Assembly (NCBI RefSeq): GCF_905171765.1
Contig: NC_053389.1
Coordinates: forward strand, 214,464,624 to 214,528,623
DNA length: 64,000 nucleotides
Reading direction: 5' to 3'
Origin: Bufo bufo
Taxonomy: Eukaryota > Chordata > Amphibia > Anura > Bufonidae
Positions 1-10,624 of this stretch are shown piece by piece. Position 1 is the first letter of the stretch; every line of letters starts with the position of its first letter. Under the pieces are notes generated by a model. It did no database searches. It had not been told where the DNA came from and saw only the letters and a list, made by a program, of their open reading frames with translations. The position numbers and the translations under genes are program-made.

Positions 1-774
1 GTCTATAATCTAGATGCCTGTGCCACATGTGTATACAGTCATTGTGCTTATGTGTACATAGTCTCACCTTTTCCTTCACTGTGTTGAGGTGATACAGATC
101 TTCTAGCTTGACACTTGCCGTCCAGGATAGAACACTTGTCACTTTGGAATTTTACAGTGAGTCCTTTGGCTGCTAGACGCTTCAAGGATAAGAGTCCTCC
201 CTCTAGATCAGGAACATAAAGAACATCTTTCACTGGTATGGCTAAATTGTGTCGCGGATCATCAGGGCATACAAGGGTTCCATGCTCATGTCCTTCTGAA
301 TTTACTTTTACTTCCATCTGCAAGGTAAAATTCAGATCAAGTTCTGTGAAAAAAACTTCTATCACTCATCATGTGAATAGTTGCCCCCGAGTCGATGCAC
401 AAGCAGTGACATTTATGGTTGCCTGTCGCTTTAAATGTGGCGTTCCAGTTTCCTTTCCATGGATCAGAGATAGTGGCTTTGACCTTTGGTTTCGTATAAG
501 AGGGACGCTGTCTCTTTTGCTCTGCTTTCCATATAGTACAGTCTTTCTTTATGTGTCCCTGTTTGTGGCATCTAAAACACACCCTGGTCTCCATTCTGTC
601 TAACCTTGCCTCTGTAGCTTTAAGAGCGGTTCTGGTGTCGGTTTCTGTGGCGTCATGCACTAATTCCTTTCTTCTCTGATACTCATCTATGAGCCTGGTT
701 TTTACAAATGCTAGTGTCAGATCTGTCTCAGGCCGTGACTCCAGCGCATTGATCAGCGCAGTATATGTATCGGG

Positions 775-2566
775 CAGGGCCGGCGCTTCCATAGAGGCAA
801 GGGGGGCAATTGCCCCCGGGCCCCCGAGTCCTTAGGGGCCCCCCCGCGCCGGCCCGCAACTAACTTTAGGCAGGACAGTCACACGGAGATGAGCGCCTCC
901 ATTATGGAAGCGCTCATCTCCAGTCATCTGTATTGCCGTCCTCAGGACAGCGATACAGATGGCTGTGCGGCAGGAGAGGGAGAGGTGTGTCCCTTTCCCT
1001 TCCTCTGATAGGCTGCAGGCACTAGACCGGCAGCCTATCAGAGGCCGGCAGGCGGCGCGATGACGTCATTGCGCCGCCTGAGCCCTGAGTCGTACACAGC
1101 GCGGGACACAGGCCGGAAAAGGCCTGCATCGCATCGCTGCCAAGGAGGTAAGTATAAGTGTTTTTTTGTTTTTTTTCTGTACAATACTGGTGGCTACTGG
1201 AAAATGATAGTGGGGGGGCCCTATGGCTAGTGGCACATGATGGGGGGCCCTATGGCTAGTGGCACATGATAGGGGGGCCCTATGGCTAGTGGCACATAAT
1301 AGGGTGCCTATGGCTAGTGGCACATGATAGGGGGGGCCCTATGGCTAGTGGCACATGATAGGGGGGCCCTATGGCTAGTGGCACATGATGGGGGGCTCTA
1401 TGGCTAGTGGCACATGATAGGGGGGGCCCTATGGCTACTGGCACATGATAGGGGGGGCCACCTATGGCTACTGGCACATGATAGGGGGGGTTGCCTATGG
1501 CTACTGGCACATGTTGATGGGGGGCTCAGGCTACTGGCACATGATAGGGGGGCCCTATGGCTACTGGCACATGATAGGGGGGCCGCCTATGGCTACTGGC
1601 ACATGATAGGGGGGGCACCTATGGCTACTGGCACATGTTGATGGGGGGCTCAGGCTACTGGCACATGATTGGGGGGCATCTATGAGGGCACATTTTACTG
1701 GCACATTATTGGGGGACATCTATGGGGGCACTTCTTACTGGCACATTATTGGTGGCACTATAGGGGCATCTACTGAGGCCACAAAGAACGGTTATTTTAT
1801 ATGGGGGCTCTGTATAGGGGCATTTTATACTGGGACACATTGTGGTGGGTACTATGGGGAAGGGGGGAGAGGACTACTATGGGGTCATCTATGGGGGCAC
1901 TGAGAAGGGGTATTTTATGCTTACAAATTATGAGGGATACTGAGGGCATCTACTGGCGCACTATATATTGGGCATTTTATACTGGTACATTATGGGGGGC
2001 ACTAGGGGGAGAGGAGCACTATGGGGGCATTTACTGGGGTCACTATATAGGGGTATTTTATACTGGCACATTATGGGAGCACTATGGGGACATTAGCTCA
2101 ACTGGGGGCATTACAAGGGGGGATTTTTTGCACTGTCACATTATAAGGAGAATTATTTCTACTGGGGGGGCATTATGGTGGGCTTTATTACTCCCCCATG
2201 GTATGACCCCCTAGTAGCAGCACCATCCTCTCCCTGCTCTGCTATTCCTCTGCCCCTTCTCCAAATTCTTATTATGAAATCTTTCTCATTAGGATAAAAC
2301 GCAACATCAGCTCAGCCGAGCCCCCGGCCAAAGTGTGGAAGTGGCGTCCGAGATCCCCAAGGGCCAAGCCAAGTAACTGTAAGTTTTCATATGAATTATG
2401 TTTATGTTATACACATATAGCCTACACTGTGCCCCACAATATACAGTATACCGCTACACTGTGCCCCAAAATATACAGTTTTCTTCTGTAAAAGTCATCA
2501 AGTGTCATGGGGGGGCCCCTTATTGTTTTTCCCCCCGGGGCCCCATTTCACCTAGAACTGGCCCTG
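775..2566. mobile_element. Non-autonomous hAT element, 1.8 kb, in copia gag
   Basis: It is flanked by an exact 8-bp duplication GTATCGGG (767-774 and 2567-2574), the hAT signature size. The ends are CAGGGCCGGCGC and ...CTGGCCCTG, so the inverted termini start CAGGGCC(G/A)G, as in many hAT MITEs. The ends are rich in GGGGCCCC runs. No transposase is present. The interior holds a GC-rich part (about 840-1150), a 30-bp minisatellite (1197-1690), looser GGCACATTAT-type repeats to about 2200 and AT-richer DNA to 2510. The open frames on both strands here are products of the repeat. Confidence 0.85.
1197..1690. repeat. Minisatellite of about 30 bp inside the hAT element
   Basis: Imperfect tandem copies of a unit around GGCACATGATAGGGGGG followed by CCCTATGGCTAGT or CCTATGGCTACT. 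There are about 14-16 copies, diverging to the right into GGCACATTATTGGGGG variants. It has no spacers and is not a CRISPR array. Confidence 0.85.
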
Positions 2567-3172
2567 GTATCGGGTAAACTGCACAACAACATGGCTGTGG
2601 CATGACTGTCTGTTATATTCTCCCCAATTGATCTGAGTTGTGCAATCACTTCCAGCATGGCGTTTATATGCTCCTGCATGTCCTGTTCTCTGCTAAGCCT
2701 CATTTTGTAAAGTTTCCGCAGTAGAAACAACTTGCTGTTTAAACTGGATCTTTCATGCAGTCTTTCCAGTACATCCCACATGCCTTTCGCTGTGCCCTGA
2801 TGTGAATGATCTCATCATCCTCCACTAGTAAGCTTATGGTGGCCTGTGCCTGTCTGTTTTTCTTGTCCCAGTCCTGACCATTGTCCTGTGGCCTCTCTGT
2901 GGTGGTAACCTCCCACAAGGCATCTCTGGATAAAAGCATTTCCACTTTAAACTTCCATAGCTGATAATTGTCATTGTTCAGCTTGGCCACTGAGAGTTTA
3001 ACCTCTGAGTTTATGGCCATTCTCCCTCCTTTATATATGAGCAGTCTTACTTGTCTACATGAGATGTCATTGGAAAGCTTCCTTATGTGGATCTCCGCAT
3101 GAGCCACACTGTCTCCCGTTCAGGGGTTTGTTCTGCCTGGGCCACGCCTGGTCACTGGGCTTTATCTGGTCA

Positions 3173-3186
3173 CTGGGCCCATAACC
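3173..3186 (-). other. Primer-binding site, half tRNA-iMet type
   Basis: The minus strand reads GGTTATGGGCCCAG directly after the CA end of the candidate LTR. This is complementary to the anticodon stem-loop of vertebrate initiator tRNA-Met (CTGGGCCCATAACC). Drosophila copia is known to prime from the 5' half of initiator tRNA-Met cut in the anticodon loop, and its PBS has the same sequence. The position next to the LTR and the copia gag downstream support the call. Confidence 0.75.
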
Positions 3187-3392
3187 TGTTGCAGAGTAGG
3201 ATTGTTGGGTGCAGCGGAGTCAATTCAGATCAGACGTTGTGGAGTAACAGGAATTGGCTTTTTTGGAACATGTGTGCAATAACAGAAGGTCACCTTACAT
3301 GGTGAATGTGACAGATAGGAAAAACTGTGAACTGCATTCAATCCAGCAATACACTAAGCTGTAAGCTGTCATCATTTTTTTACGCTCCAACA
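3187..3392 (-). repeat. Candidate copia 5' LTR (206 bp)
   Basis: The inner end is fixed by the PBS. On the minus strand the unit begins TGTTGGAGCG and ends CTCTGCAACA, giving the TGTTG...CAACA ends usual for copia LTRs. The outer end at 3392 is chosen from this terminal symmetry only, since the second LTR lies outside the window. Confidence 0.5.
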
Positions 3393-3682
3393 TTTGGGCC
3401 ACAGAGGCCTGCCTTGTGCCAGATGAATGCGACGACAGCACGGTGGAAAGTGGAGTGGAGGACAAATAGGAGGAGAGAGGAGAAGGAGAAGAGGCAGGAT
3501 GTGGAGCACAAGGAGTGTGGCTTTGTGGGTTCTGATGGCATTGCTCCCACTGGGCTCAGTGATGGGAGGCCAGGTGCCTTCCTAAGGCGGTTGGTTGTCC
3601 CACGGTGAGTGTTTGGCTTACCGCGACTTATGCTTTGACAGCACAGGCTGCAAATGGCAACACTATTAACAGCAGCTGACAA
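3393..3682 (-). pseudogene. hAT transposase remnant with BED-type zinc finger
   Basis: The minus-strand translation contains AICSLCCQSISRGKP followed by NTHRGTTN and a run resembling the NLLRHL part of BED fingers. This is the usual N-terminal DNA-binding module of hAT transposases. The histidine end is frameshifted or lost and no catalytic part follows, because the copia LTR starts at 3392. It probably belongs to the same old hAT copy as the flanking DNA to about 5450. The family is recognised by pattern, so moderate confidence. Confidence 0.45.
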
Positions 3683-3689
3683 GTTAAAG

Positions 3690-5060
3690 AAAGCCTTGCC
3701 TCAATCAGACTTTTTGGGGGGCAACTGTTATATTACTCCAGTTGCAATTAGTTGTTCGAATGACATTTGTCCCTCTGTATAGCTGCGGTATTTCAGCAGA
3801 ACCGCACACAAATGCAGCACAATACACATGCACTATATAGAAATTATATTCTAGGTATATCACACCCCTGCCTCAATCAGATTTTTTTGGGGCAACTGGT
3901 ATATCACACCAGTTGCAATTAGATGTTCCAATGGCATTTGTCCCTTTGTATAGCTGTGGTATCTCAGCAGAACCACACACAAATGCTGCACTATACAAAT
4001 GCACTATATAGAAATTATATTCTAGGTTTATCACACCCCTGCCTCAATCAGATTTTTTGGGGGGCAACTGGTATATCACACACAGGGCCGGTGCAACCAT
4101 ATAGGCGAACGCCGGCGCCGGCCTGCTGGGGGCGCCGTGGTGGGCTCCCCCTAACTGGGGCTGCAGCCCTGGGCGAGCGGCTCTTGAGCCGCCCCCAGCG
4201 CCGTTACAGGGGGGCGAGGAGGTGGAGGTCCTTCTTAAATATGGCAGAGCAGGCATCTGCTTACCCTGATGGCAGGTGCCTGCTCTGCCAGTAAATTACC
4301 AGAGGAGAGGTGGCAGGCAGCAAGGGAGGCTGTTCTAGCAGCTCCCCACTCCTCCCTCATGCGCCCTCTGTGATGCCGGAATATGACGTCATTCCAGCCC
4401 TGGCATAATAAAAAACGGCGCGCTGGAGGACTGAGGAGCTGCACTGGACCCCAGGGAGGTGAGTGTTTAAGTGTTTGACTGAGTGAGTGTCTGTCTGTGT
4501 ATTTATGTCAGTGAGTGAGTGTATGTATGTCTGTCTTTCTGTCAGTAAATGTATGTGTGTCTGTCATTGAGTGTCTGTGTGTGTATGTCAGTGAGTGAGG
4601 ATGTCTGTCGGTCAGTAAGTGTCTGTGTGTCTGCCAGTGAGTATGTGTATGTTTGTCAGTGAGTATATGTGTGTGTTTGCCTGCCAGTGAGTGAGTGTCT
4701 GTCAGTGAGTTTCTGTGTGTGTATGTGTGTGTTTCAGTGGGTAGGTGTATGTCTGTCAGTGAGTTTCTGTGTACGTCATTCAGTGAGTGTCTGAGTGCGT
4801 CTGTCTGTCAGTGAGTGTATGTCTGTCTGTCAGTGAGTGACATGAGGGGGTGGCAAAATGGATCTTAGCCTAGGGCGGCAAAAATCCTTGCACCGGACCT
4901 GATCACACCAGTTGCAATTAATTGGTCCAATAGCGTTTGTCCCTCTGTAAAGCTGCAGTATCACAGCAGAACCGCATACAACTCCTGCACAGTACAAATG
5001 CAATATATTATACTTTCTATGTTAGAAAGTATATTATAAGTATATCACACCCCTTACTAT
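3690..5060. repeat. Tandem repeat of about 172 bp, three units, third unit split
   Basis: Units start with CCTCAATCAGA at about 3700, 3872 and 4043 (spacing 172 and 171). Each contains CAACTGGTATATCACACC, AGTTGCAATTAG, a TTTGTCCCT block and TATAGAAATTATATTCTAGG. The third unit is cut at 4082/4902 by a hAT insertion. It probably is an internal amplification in the old hAT element. Confidence 0.8.
4083..4901. mobile_element. Non-autonomous hAT element, 819 bp
   Basis: Termini are CAGGGCCGGTGCAA and TTGCACCGGACCTG (inverted, one mismatch in 14). The flanks are ATCACACA (4075-4082) and ATCACACC (4902-4909), an 8-bp duplication with one change. The uninterrupted repeat unit at 3892-3921 shows the empty site, TATATCACACCAG. 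The interior has a CpG-rich left half and a long GTGAGTGTCTGTCT-like low-complexity tract (about 4459-4850). No transposase. Confidence 0.85.
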
Positions 5061-5450
5061 ATCACACCTATCGATACCACACCTAAACCAGTCCTTAAAA
5101 GGACTTTTGTGGCTCTATTAGCTAGCGTTTGGTGTCTCTATACTCTCTAACAGTCTGTCCCTGCTCCACACAGCAACCTCTCTCTACACTGGCAAAAGAC
5201 TGAATGTAATATGGTGGCCAGATCGGGTTTATTTATAGGGTTGGGGGTGTGTGCATGTGCTGAAATATCTAAATTGGCTGTCCTGTCCCACCTGATGGAT
5301 GTGTCATGGGTCAAAGTTCGGCGCTATGCAAAAAAATGTGGCGTGTGCGAATATCGCCATATGTTTGCATGTTCGGCGAATCGTGAACGAGCAAAGTTCG
5401 CCGTGAAATGACTGCCGGGTGAACCGCAATGCCATTTCTAGTCATGGCTT
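4910..5450. repeat. Right part of a decayed hAT-type element, no gene
   Basis: After the end of the third 172-bp unit (about 5060) the sequence runs into GTTCGGCG / TTCGGCGAATCGTGAACGAG / AAGTTCGCCGTGAAATG. That is the terminal style of an abundant frog hAT-like family, also seen at 37608 and 39712. No intact TIR pair or TSD could be set, so the boundaries are approximate. Confidence 0.4.
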
Positions 5451-5629
5451 AGCAGCACGTCTCTCCCGGTGCAGCGGCCCCCGAAGCCAGAGATTGCTAC
5501 TGAAGCTTGGACAGGTGAGCTTGTGACACACTTATTCAAAAATGACTGCCAAAACAGAATCGGAAAATGGCAATGGCTCAATACGTATAAAAAAATATAA
5601 GAAATTCTTAAAAACTCTTCATGAGATAA

Positions 5630-6164
5630 GCCTTTTTCACACATCAATGTCCATGATGACATCCGTGACAAGATGGTCAGTGGTTCATTTCCAGAACATC
5701 CCCTAGCAATGATTGGTGAAAACAACAGACCAAACTCGGATGGCATCCGTGTTGTGTCAATAGTTTTCATGGACCCATAAACTATGTCTGTGAAGGTTCT
5801 CATTTATCCAGGTCATGGTATATCTGTAAAGAATAAATCAAGGCAACTGGACTTACTGTAGATTTCTTGAAAACGTTTCACTCGTTCTTCCAACGAGCTT
5901 TCTCAACTGAGAATTGAGAAAGCTCGTTGGAAGAACGAGTGAAACGTTTTCAAGAAATCTACAGTACGTCCAGTTGCCTTGATTTATTCTTTACAGAGAT
6001 ACCCATAAACTATAATGTGGTTGAGGGATTTTTGTTCACCGACAAAAATAGTGTGGGCTTCTGTGGTGTCACCACGGACACACGGTCCGTTGAAAACTAG
6101 TGATGTGTGAATAGACACCTTAAAGTCAATGAACCTCTGTGATTCACTGATGTGTGAAAGAGGC
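5630..6164. mobile_element. TIR MITE, split by a Penelope-like foldback
   Basis: Inverted ends GCCTTTTTCACACATCA (5630-5646) and TGATGTGTGAAAGAGGC (6148-6164) pair with one mismatch. No coding capacity. The superfamily is unclear because no clean TSD is visible. It is interrupted at 5786-6000. Confidence 0.6.
5786..6000. mobile_element. Foldback Penelope-like tail with 13-bp TSD
   Basis: A 13-bp duplication ACCCATAAACTAT (5773-5785, 6001-6013) flanks 215 bp that is mostly one near-perfect palindrome (about 5828-5996, loop near 5907). Both arms carry the same tail (AATAAATCAAGGCAACTGG read inward from the left). The left arm extends further outward than the right. Each arm has a hairpin followed by GAAAC, a decayed hammerhead-like layout: on the plus strand TTGAGAA (5914-5920), stem-loop 5921-5940, GAAAC 5941-5945, ACGTC 5966-5970, with CAACTG (5904-5909) complementary to CAGTTG (5971-5976). 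TSD length and inverted-dimer form fit Penelope-like elements. Confidence 0.6.
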
Positions 6165-7093
6165 CTTTCCACTACAAAATTTAGCAATTTTCAAGCCAGC
6201 ACCTGGATCTCAATACTTTTGTAATTACATGCAATTAAACATTTTTTATAGCCACCAAGTTATTCAATAAAATATATCTGTACTGTGCCACCTGCTGCTT
6301 GTTCTTCTTTTTATTTCTCTGTTCTCACTGAGGTGGATGCACATGCTCAGTTCCATCCTTCAACTGACTCCTGAGCTGTGATAGGGAGAGAGCTGCAGCA
6401 GATAGGACACATGCCCCCTGAGCTGGACATGCCCCCTGAGCTGGACATGCCCCCTGAGCTGGACATGCCCCTGAGCTTTCAACTTGACATAAATCTAGCA
6501 CAGCAACTGTAAGAATTAATGGGGAGATCTCTGGATGCACGTGAGGTACAGGGCTGCTTCTAGCTTTGTTTTTGCATTAATCATGAGATAACCTCTTTAA
6601 TATACTGCCTGGCTGCACATAGGAAAAGAGGAGCTAAGGAGTTCAGAAGTCACTGTGCAACAACTCTGGAATGGATAAAAGCAAACCTGGCAAGAGATAA
6701 CAGGCAGGTAAGGGAGAAAACAGCTCGAGTGGGGGCGCTTGTTAGTAGGAGACGCAAATGACTAATGATTGCTATATGTTCACCAGCAGGTTTTCTCTCT
6801 TGCCTGCCCTGTGTACTGGACAATAGGTGCCCTATTACATACAGCTCAGAGCTGGCTGCTGCTTCTTTGTACCTTTGATCCATCCTGTGCCCGGTCCGCA
6901 CAACGATCCAAGGTGAACCTGTGTCTAGACTACATGTTCAAGCTGCGTATTCCCCTCACCCAATTGATCCTGTGCTATTGGTGCACCTTGTTTTTATCTC
7001 TCTGCCTCCAAACTTGCCAGGATGTAATAGAAGTGGTGTCAGTAAGAAAACTGGGAAGCAGGTGGAATCACCGCATTTCAAACGTCAACCTAA
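6165..7093. other. No gene seen; short tandem repeat and unclassified repeat DNA
   Basis: Only incidental frames. A direct repeat of about 18 bp, CCCCCTGAGCTGGACATG, occurs about three to four times at 6414-6478. The flanking text (AATAAAATATATCTGTACTGTGCC..., GCACATGCTCAG...) reads like an old interspersed repeat, but I cannot name it. Confidence 0.5.
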
Positions 7094-7378
7094 GGGCTCA
7101 TACACACGAGCGTGTCCCATGCCCGTGCAGTGGATCACATATAGCGGCCAGCAATGCATGGATACCGCCGGTTTGCACGTTGTTTGCACAGTCCGCACCC
7201 CAAAAAAATAGGACATGTTCTATTTTTTTGCAGTGTGGAGACACAGAAGAGTTTCGTAGTGCTTCCATGAGCTTCCGATCTATCTGCACCACTTCGTATC
7301 TTGTTAATAGCAGACCCATTTAAATCAGTGTTGCGGTTCGCAATACGGGCACAGGACACACACACTCATGTGCAGCCC
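7094..7378. mobile_element. Harbinger-like MITE, 285 bp
   Basis: Starts GGGCTCATACACACG and ends with the related inverse TCATGTGCAGCCC. The flanks are TAA (7091-7093) and TCA (7379-7381), compatible with a decayed 3-bp TWA duplication. The length and CACACGA-rich arms resemble the element at 30654-30937. No coding capacity. The superfamily is inferred from the 3-bp TSD and the GGG start. Confidence 0.55.
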
Positions 7379-9705
7379 TCACTATCAGGCTCATGAGGTC
7401 GACTGTATTATGAATTGTGCAAAGCATTAATATGGCACCTGTACAGGCATGAGTGGCCCTACTGCACATCTGCATGGCTCCTATCTCCTATGGAGACCTA
7501 CAGAGTTTCTTTGTCTGGGATTATATGGCATGGTACACTAGATGCCTTATTACAAGAGTATTTTCCCCTTAGTAATGCCTCTAGGGCAGAATACCTAAGT
7601 AATATGATGTTGGTTATAGGCACCACAAGGCTGCCTCCGTAATGCTCCTGCACAACGCCCTAATTACTAAGAGAAATAACTGCACAGTATGGTTTCCATT
7701 AAACCCTATAAATGAATGCATTGAATTTAGCTACTTATAATGTACACTAAAGCATAGGAGCTTTAAGAATGGCTTTGTTGAGAACTTCCCATCCATCGGT
7801 TATCTTGCTTCTCCTCCTGGACTTTTCTTTTGCATTCCCAATTGCCAGAATTTCTTTTAATTCCGACTGAGTCAATGTGTGTTTTGTCTGCCATAAAATA
7901 CTGAAAGGACAGTGATGGATGGAGCCGGCTCCAGCTAAATTTTGACATCCCTGAGTCCCTATTTAGTAATCCTAACCTCTCGTAAAATTCATTTTAGCTG
8001 TACAAAAATAAATGAAGAGCTCTGTCTGCCGGGTGATAAATGGATTTTTCTCTCGAGATGAATATGACTCTAGGAAAGATACACTGTTTATACTGAGTAT
8101 TAAGTGTGCTCTGCTCAGAAACCTTACAAAACCTCTTAATCTTTCCTCCTATTTTCCTTTTTTTCTCCATTACAGAAATAGAAAAATTAAAACTCCCATT
8201 AGCTTTAGACATATATATGATGTCTAGGAGAAAGCGCTGGCGCCTCTTTTGCATTGCAGGTGCACTAAAAAAATTTGATTTCAATAAAATTCATTTTGTA
8301 AACTTTGTTTTATAGGGAAAACAAAACCATAAATATCATAGTAAAAGCAATTATATTTTGCAGAGATATTTTTTATCTACATATTTTTGACTATCCCTAC
8401 TCTCGGGTCACATCACGGGGGTGAATTATACTAGTGAGCTCATCAATTTGGCACATAAATTCTCGCCCACCTATTCGAGATGACCGAATTATGCTAAATT
8501 ACTCCCCAAGATTTCTAACACCCCAATATTTCCTATCGCAATTGATACTACCACCTATACTATTAGGCAATAGGAGCCTATATTCACAGATTCTCTCAAC
8601 CCAAACTAATAACACCAGTTATCTATATTGGACCTAAAATCCCATGGATCACTATCGGTAACATTATTCCCTTTGGAAGAGCAAGTTCTGTAAGACAGCA
8701 AGGAAGAGACTTATCCATTTTAAAATTTTATATACAATCATGAAACGCAATGCAAAAAAAAAATTGTCAGATAAAAGATAAAAACTAAAATATACATAAA
8801 ATAACAATGCAGTAAATAGATAAAAGGGATAAAATACATTAGCTTACTGAGATGCAGCAGCTATATTCCAGCTGTGGGGACAGCTGAGAACAAGGGCAGT
8901 CACTCCAAAAGATATGGATCCCCAAAGGGTTGACAATGAAGTGTTCCCTTCCACCCATTTTTATCCCCCCTCAGCCGAGGGTTAGGCTGTGAAGGAACCT
9001 TCCTACTTTTCGGTCCGGCCTTCTGGAAAGTCTGATATTATTCAGGTTTTGCCCCACCTTCCCAAACTGCCAACCGATGTGGCAATATGAATCCAGGCCA
9101 TTTCTTGCCGTATGACAGGGACTTCAGGTACATGTGAGATCCCATAATCTGAGTCGCCTCATCCGGGTCATACAGACACTATATATGATCGAGATTGGAT
9201 TTCCAGAAGGACAGGTCCTGAATACCGGGAAACGCCTCCTGTCCAGTATGGTGTGTCTAGACTCTCCGCGAAGCCCATGTCAGGCTGAACACAATTAATA
9301 GGGTTCTGAAGATGTGGGTTTTATTAGGACAGAGTTATGGTTTCTGATATTATTTAATTCGCCTGCTGAATAGATTAGACCACCTGCTGGGTTAGCAGCC
9401 GACATGTCTGTGGCTGCCCTGCAATTTTAGTGTCCTCTTCCAGACCTTTATTACTATGCCCATATGTCCTCTATCTATCTATCTATTCTTAACCTATTTC
9501 ATATATATCTATCTATGTCTGTCTATCTCAGATTTCATTACAATATTCTTTTGGATTTTGTAATTAACCACTTCTAGACTAGGCCATTTTCTTGTTAACA
9601 ATCATAGTTCTGCTTTTTTAATACATGAGGGTTTACAAGCTATAATAGATTTAATCACTCAGCTTTCACTATGATACATATTTAAATTGTGTCCCACTTT
9701 CAGTA
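7379..9705. other. About 2.3 kb without a recognisable gene
   Basis: AT-rich single-copy-looking DNA. Frames are short and show no domain. A TCTA/TATC simple repeat lies at about 9473-9530. I see no tRNA, TIR pair or LTR. This is the best candidate in the window for unique non-repeat sequence. Confidence 0.4.
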
Positions 9706-10624
9706 GGGAACCTGTCACCATGTTCTGACATATAAAACCAAATATACCTTAATGCTTGTTTACCCTGATAGTTCCCAGCGATCGATCCATAATCTCAGGA
9801 CTAACCTGTCTTATTTTATCGCCTTATAACGCTTTTCTGCCTTTTATGCTAATTAACAGAAAAGACTCATATCTTACATGCTTGACCAGAGAAGAGTCAT
9901 ATTTTCTCTGAGTCAAGCTCCTCCGCTCCGCCTAAGAAATGCCCCTACAGATAAAATCTCGCGTGAGCTTCCATGCTTCGAGTCAAGGTAAGCATGCCCC
10001 TAACCGTCCTCTCTTTTGTTAGATTGACAGCCTGCAGTTTGGCCGGGATCGCATAAGTCTAGTGCATGCGCGGTGCGCTCCTTGGTAAGGCACGATGCTG
10101 TCTCCGGCTGCAGCTGTTAGCCGGGTTTCAGCGGCGCACTACGCATGCGCAAGACTTGTGCCATCCCGGCCACACTGCAGGCTGTCAATCTTACAAAAGA
10201 AGGGACGGTTAGGGGACGTGCTTACCTAGACTCAAAGCAAGGAAGCCTCATTTGCATACGACCTGCGGGGGAATAAAAGTTGTTTTACAGCGATCAAGCA
10301 CCTCAGACATCTTACACAAGAACATAATTAGGAGGCTTCCGGTTCCGGCGCTGGTATGAGGAGACGCGTGTAGCGGAGCTCCGCCACCTTCCCTAACAGC
10401 CTTACCCTCCGATTACCGCCTACGGGCTCAAGTAACCACACTAAGTGTGGCAAGTGTTGGCAGGCAGCGCTGTGTGCATGGAGAGGTACCTGCTACGTAG
10501 CGGGAAGAAACCGGAGGACGGAGAAGAGCCGCTGCATAAAGAGGCCAAGATGGCGGCCGAGATTGAGACCACGCCGCGGGTAGTTGAATTGAATCAGCCC
10601 CTGATATCCTCACAAGAGGACTTG

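Larger units (their letters stand above)
48..3020 (-). pseudogene. copia gag-protease-pre-integrase, interrupted
   Basis: The reading starts at an ATG at 3020 (MAINSEVKLSVAKLN...), with the NYQLWKFKVEMLL block typical of the copia Gag N-terminus (DUF4219-like). A frameshift near 2750 leads to the gag_2/UBN2-like part (2781-2567, ending LLCSLPDT). That part stops at the hAT insert and resumes at 774 (YTALINALESRPETDLTL). Next come the CCHC knuckle CFRCHKQGHIKKDC, the protease motif DSGATIHM, and after another frameshift near 350 the segment VLYVPDLEGGLLSLKRLAAKG, which is the conserved gag-pre-integrase block. The domain order is that of Ty1/copia (integrase before RT). The copy cannot encode a full polyprotein. 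Confidence 0.85.
1..3392 (-). mobile_element. Ty1/copia LTR retrotransposon, 3' part beyond the window
   Basis: Minus-strand element that enters from the left edge. From right to left it shows a candidate 5' LTR (3187-3392), a primer-binding site that fits a half tRNA (3173-3186), copia-type gag, a CCHC knuckle, an aspartic protease and the start of the pre-integrase region. Reverse transcriptase, RNase H and the 3' LTR would lie left of base 1. Gag is broken by a hAT insertion at 775-2566 and by frameshifts. The right end abuts hAT transposon debris, so the copia element probably inserted into it; its TSD cannot be checked because the left end is missing. Confidence 0.85.

Noticed and set aside
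1197..1690. CRISPR-like look of a regular 30-bp repeat.
   Set aside because: Direct tandem minisatellite without spacers, inside a hAT element of an animal genome.
3173..3186. A tRNA gene fragment (initiator Met).
   Set aside because: Only the anticodon stem-loop complement is present; no acceptor, D or T arms. Position fits a primer-binding site.
4459..4850. Telomere-like or coding meaning for the GTGAGTGTCTGTCT tract.
   Set aside because: Low-complexity drift inside a hAT MITE; no regular unit and no frame with a family match.
6769..7323. A 184-codon plus-strand frame.
   Set aside because: Runs from unique DNA into a MITE, has no domain, and its right third is the MITE arm.
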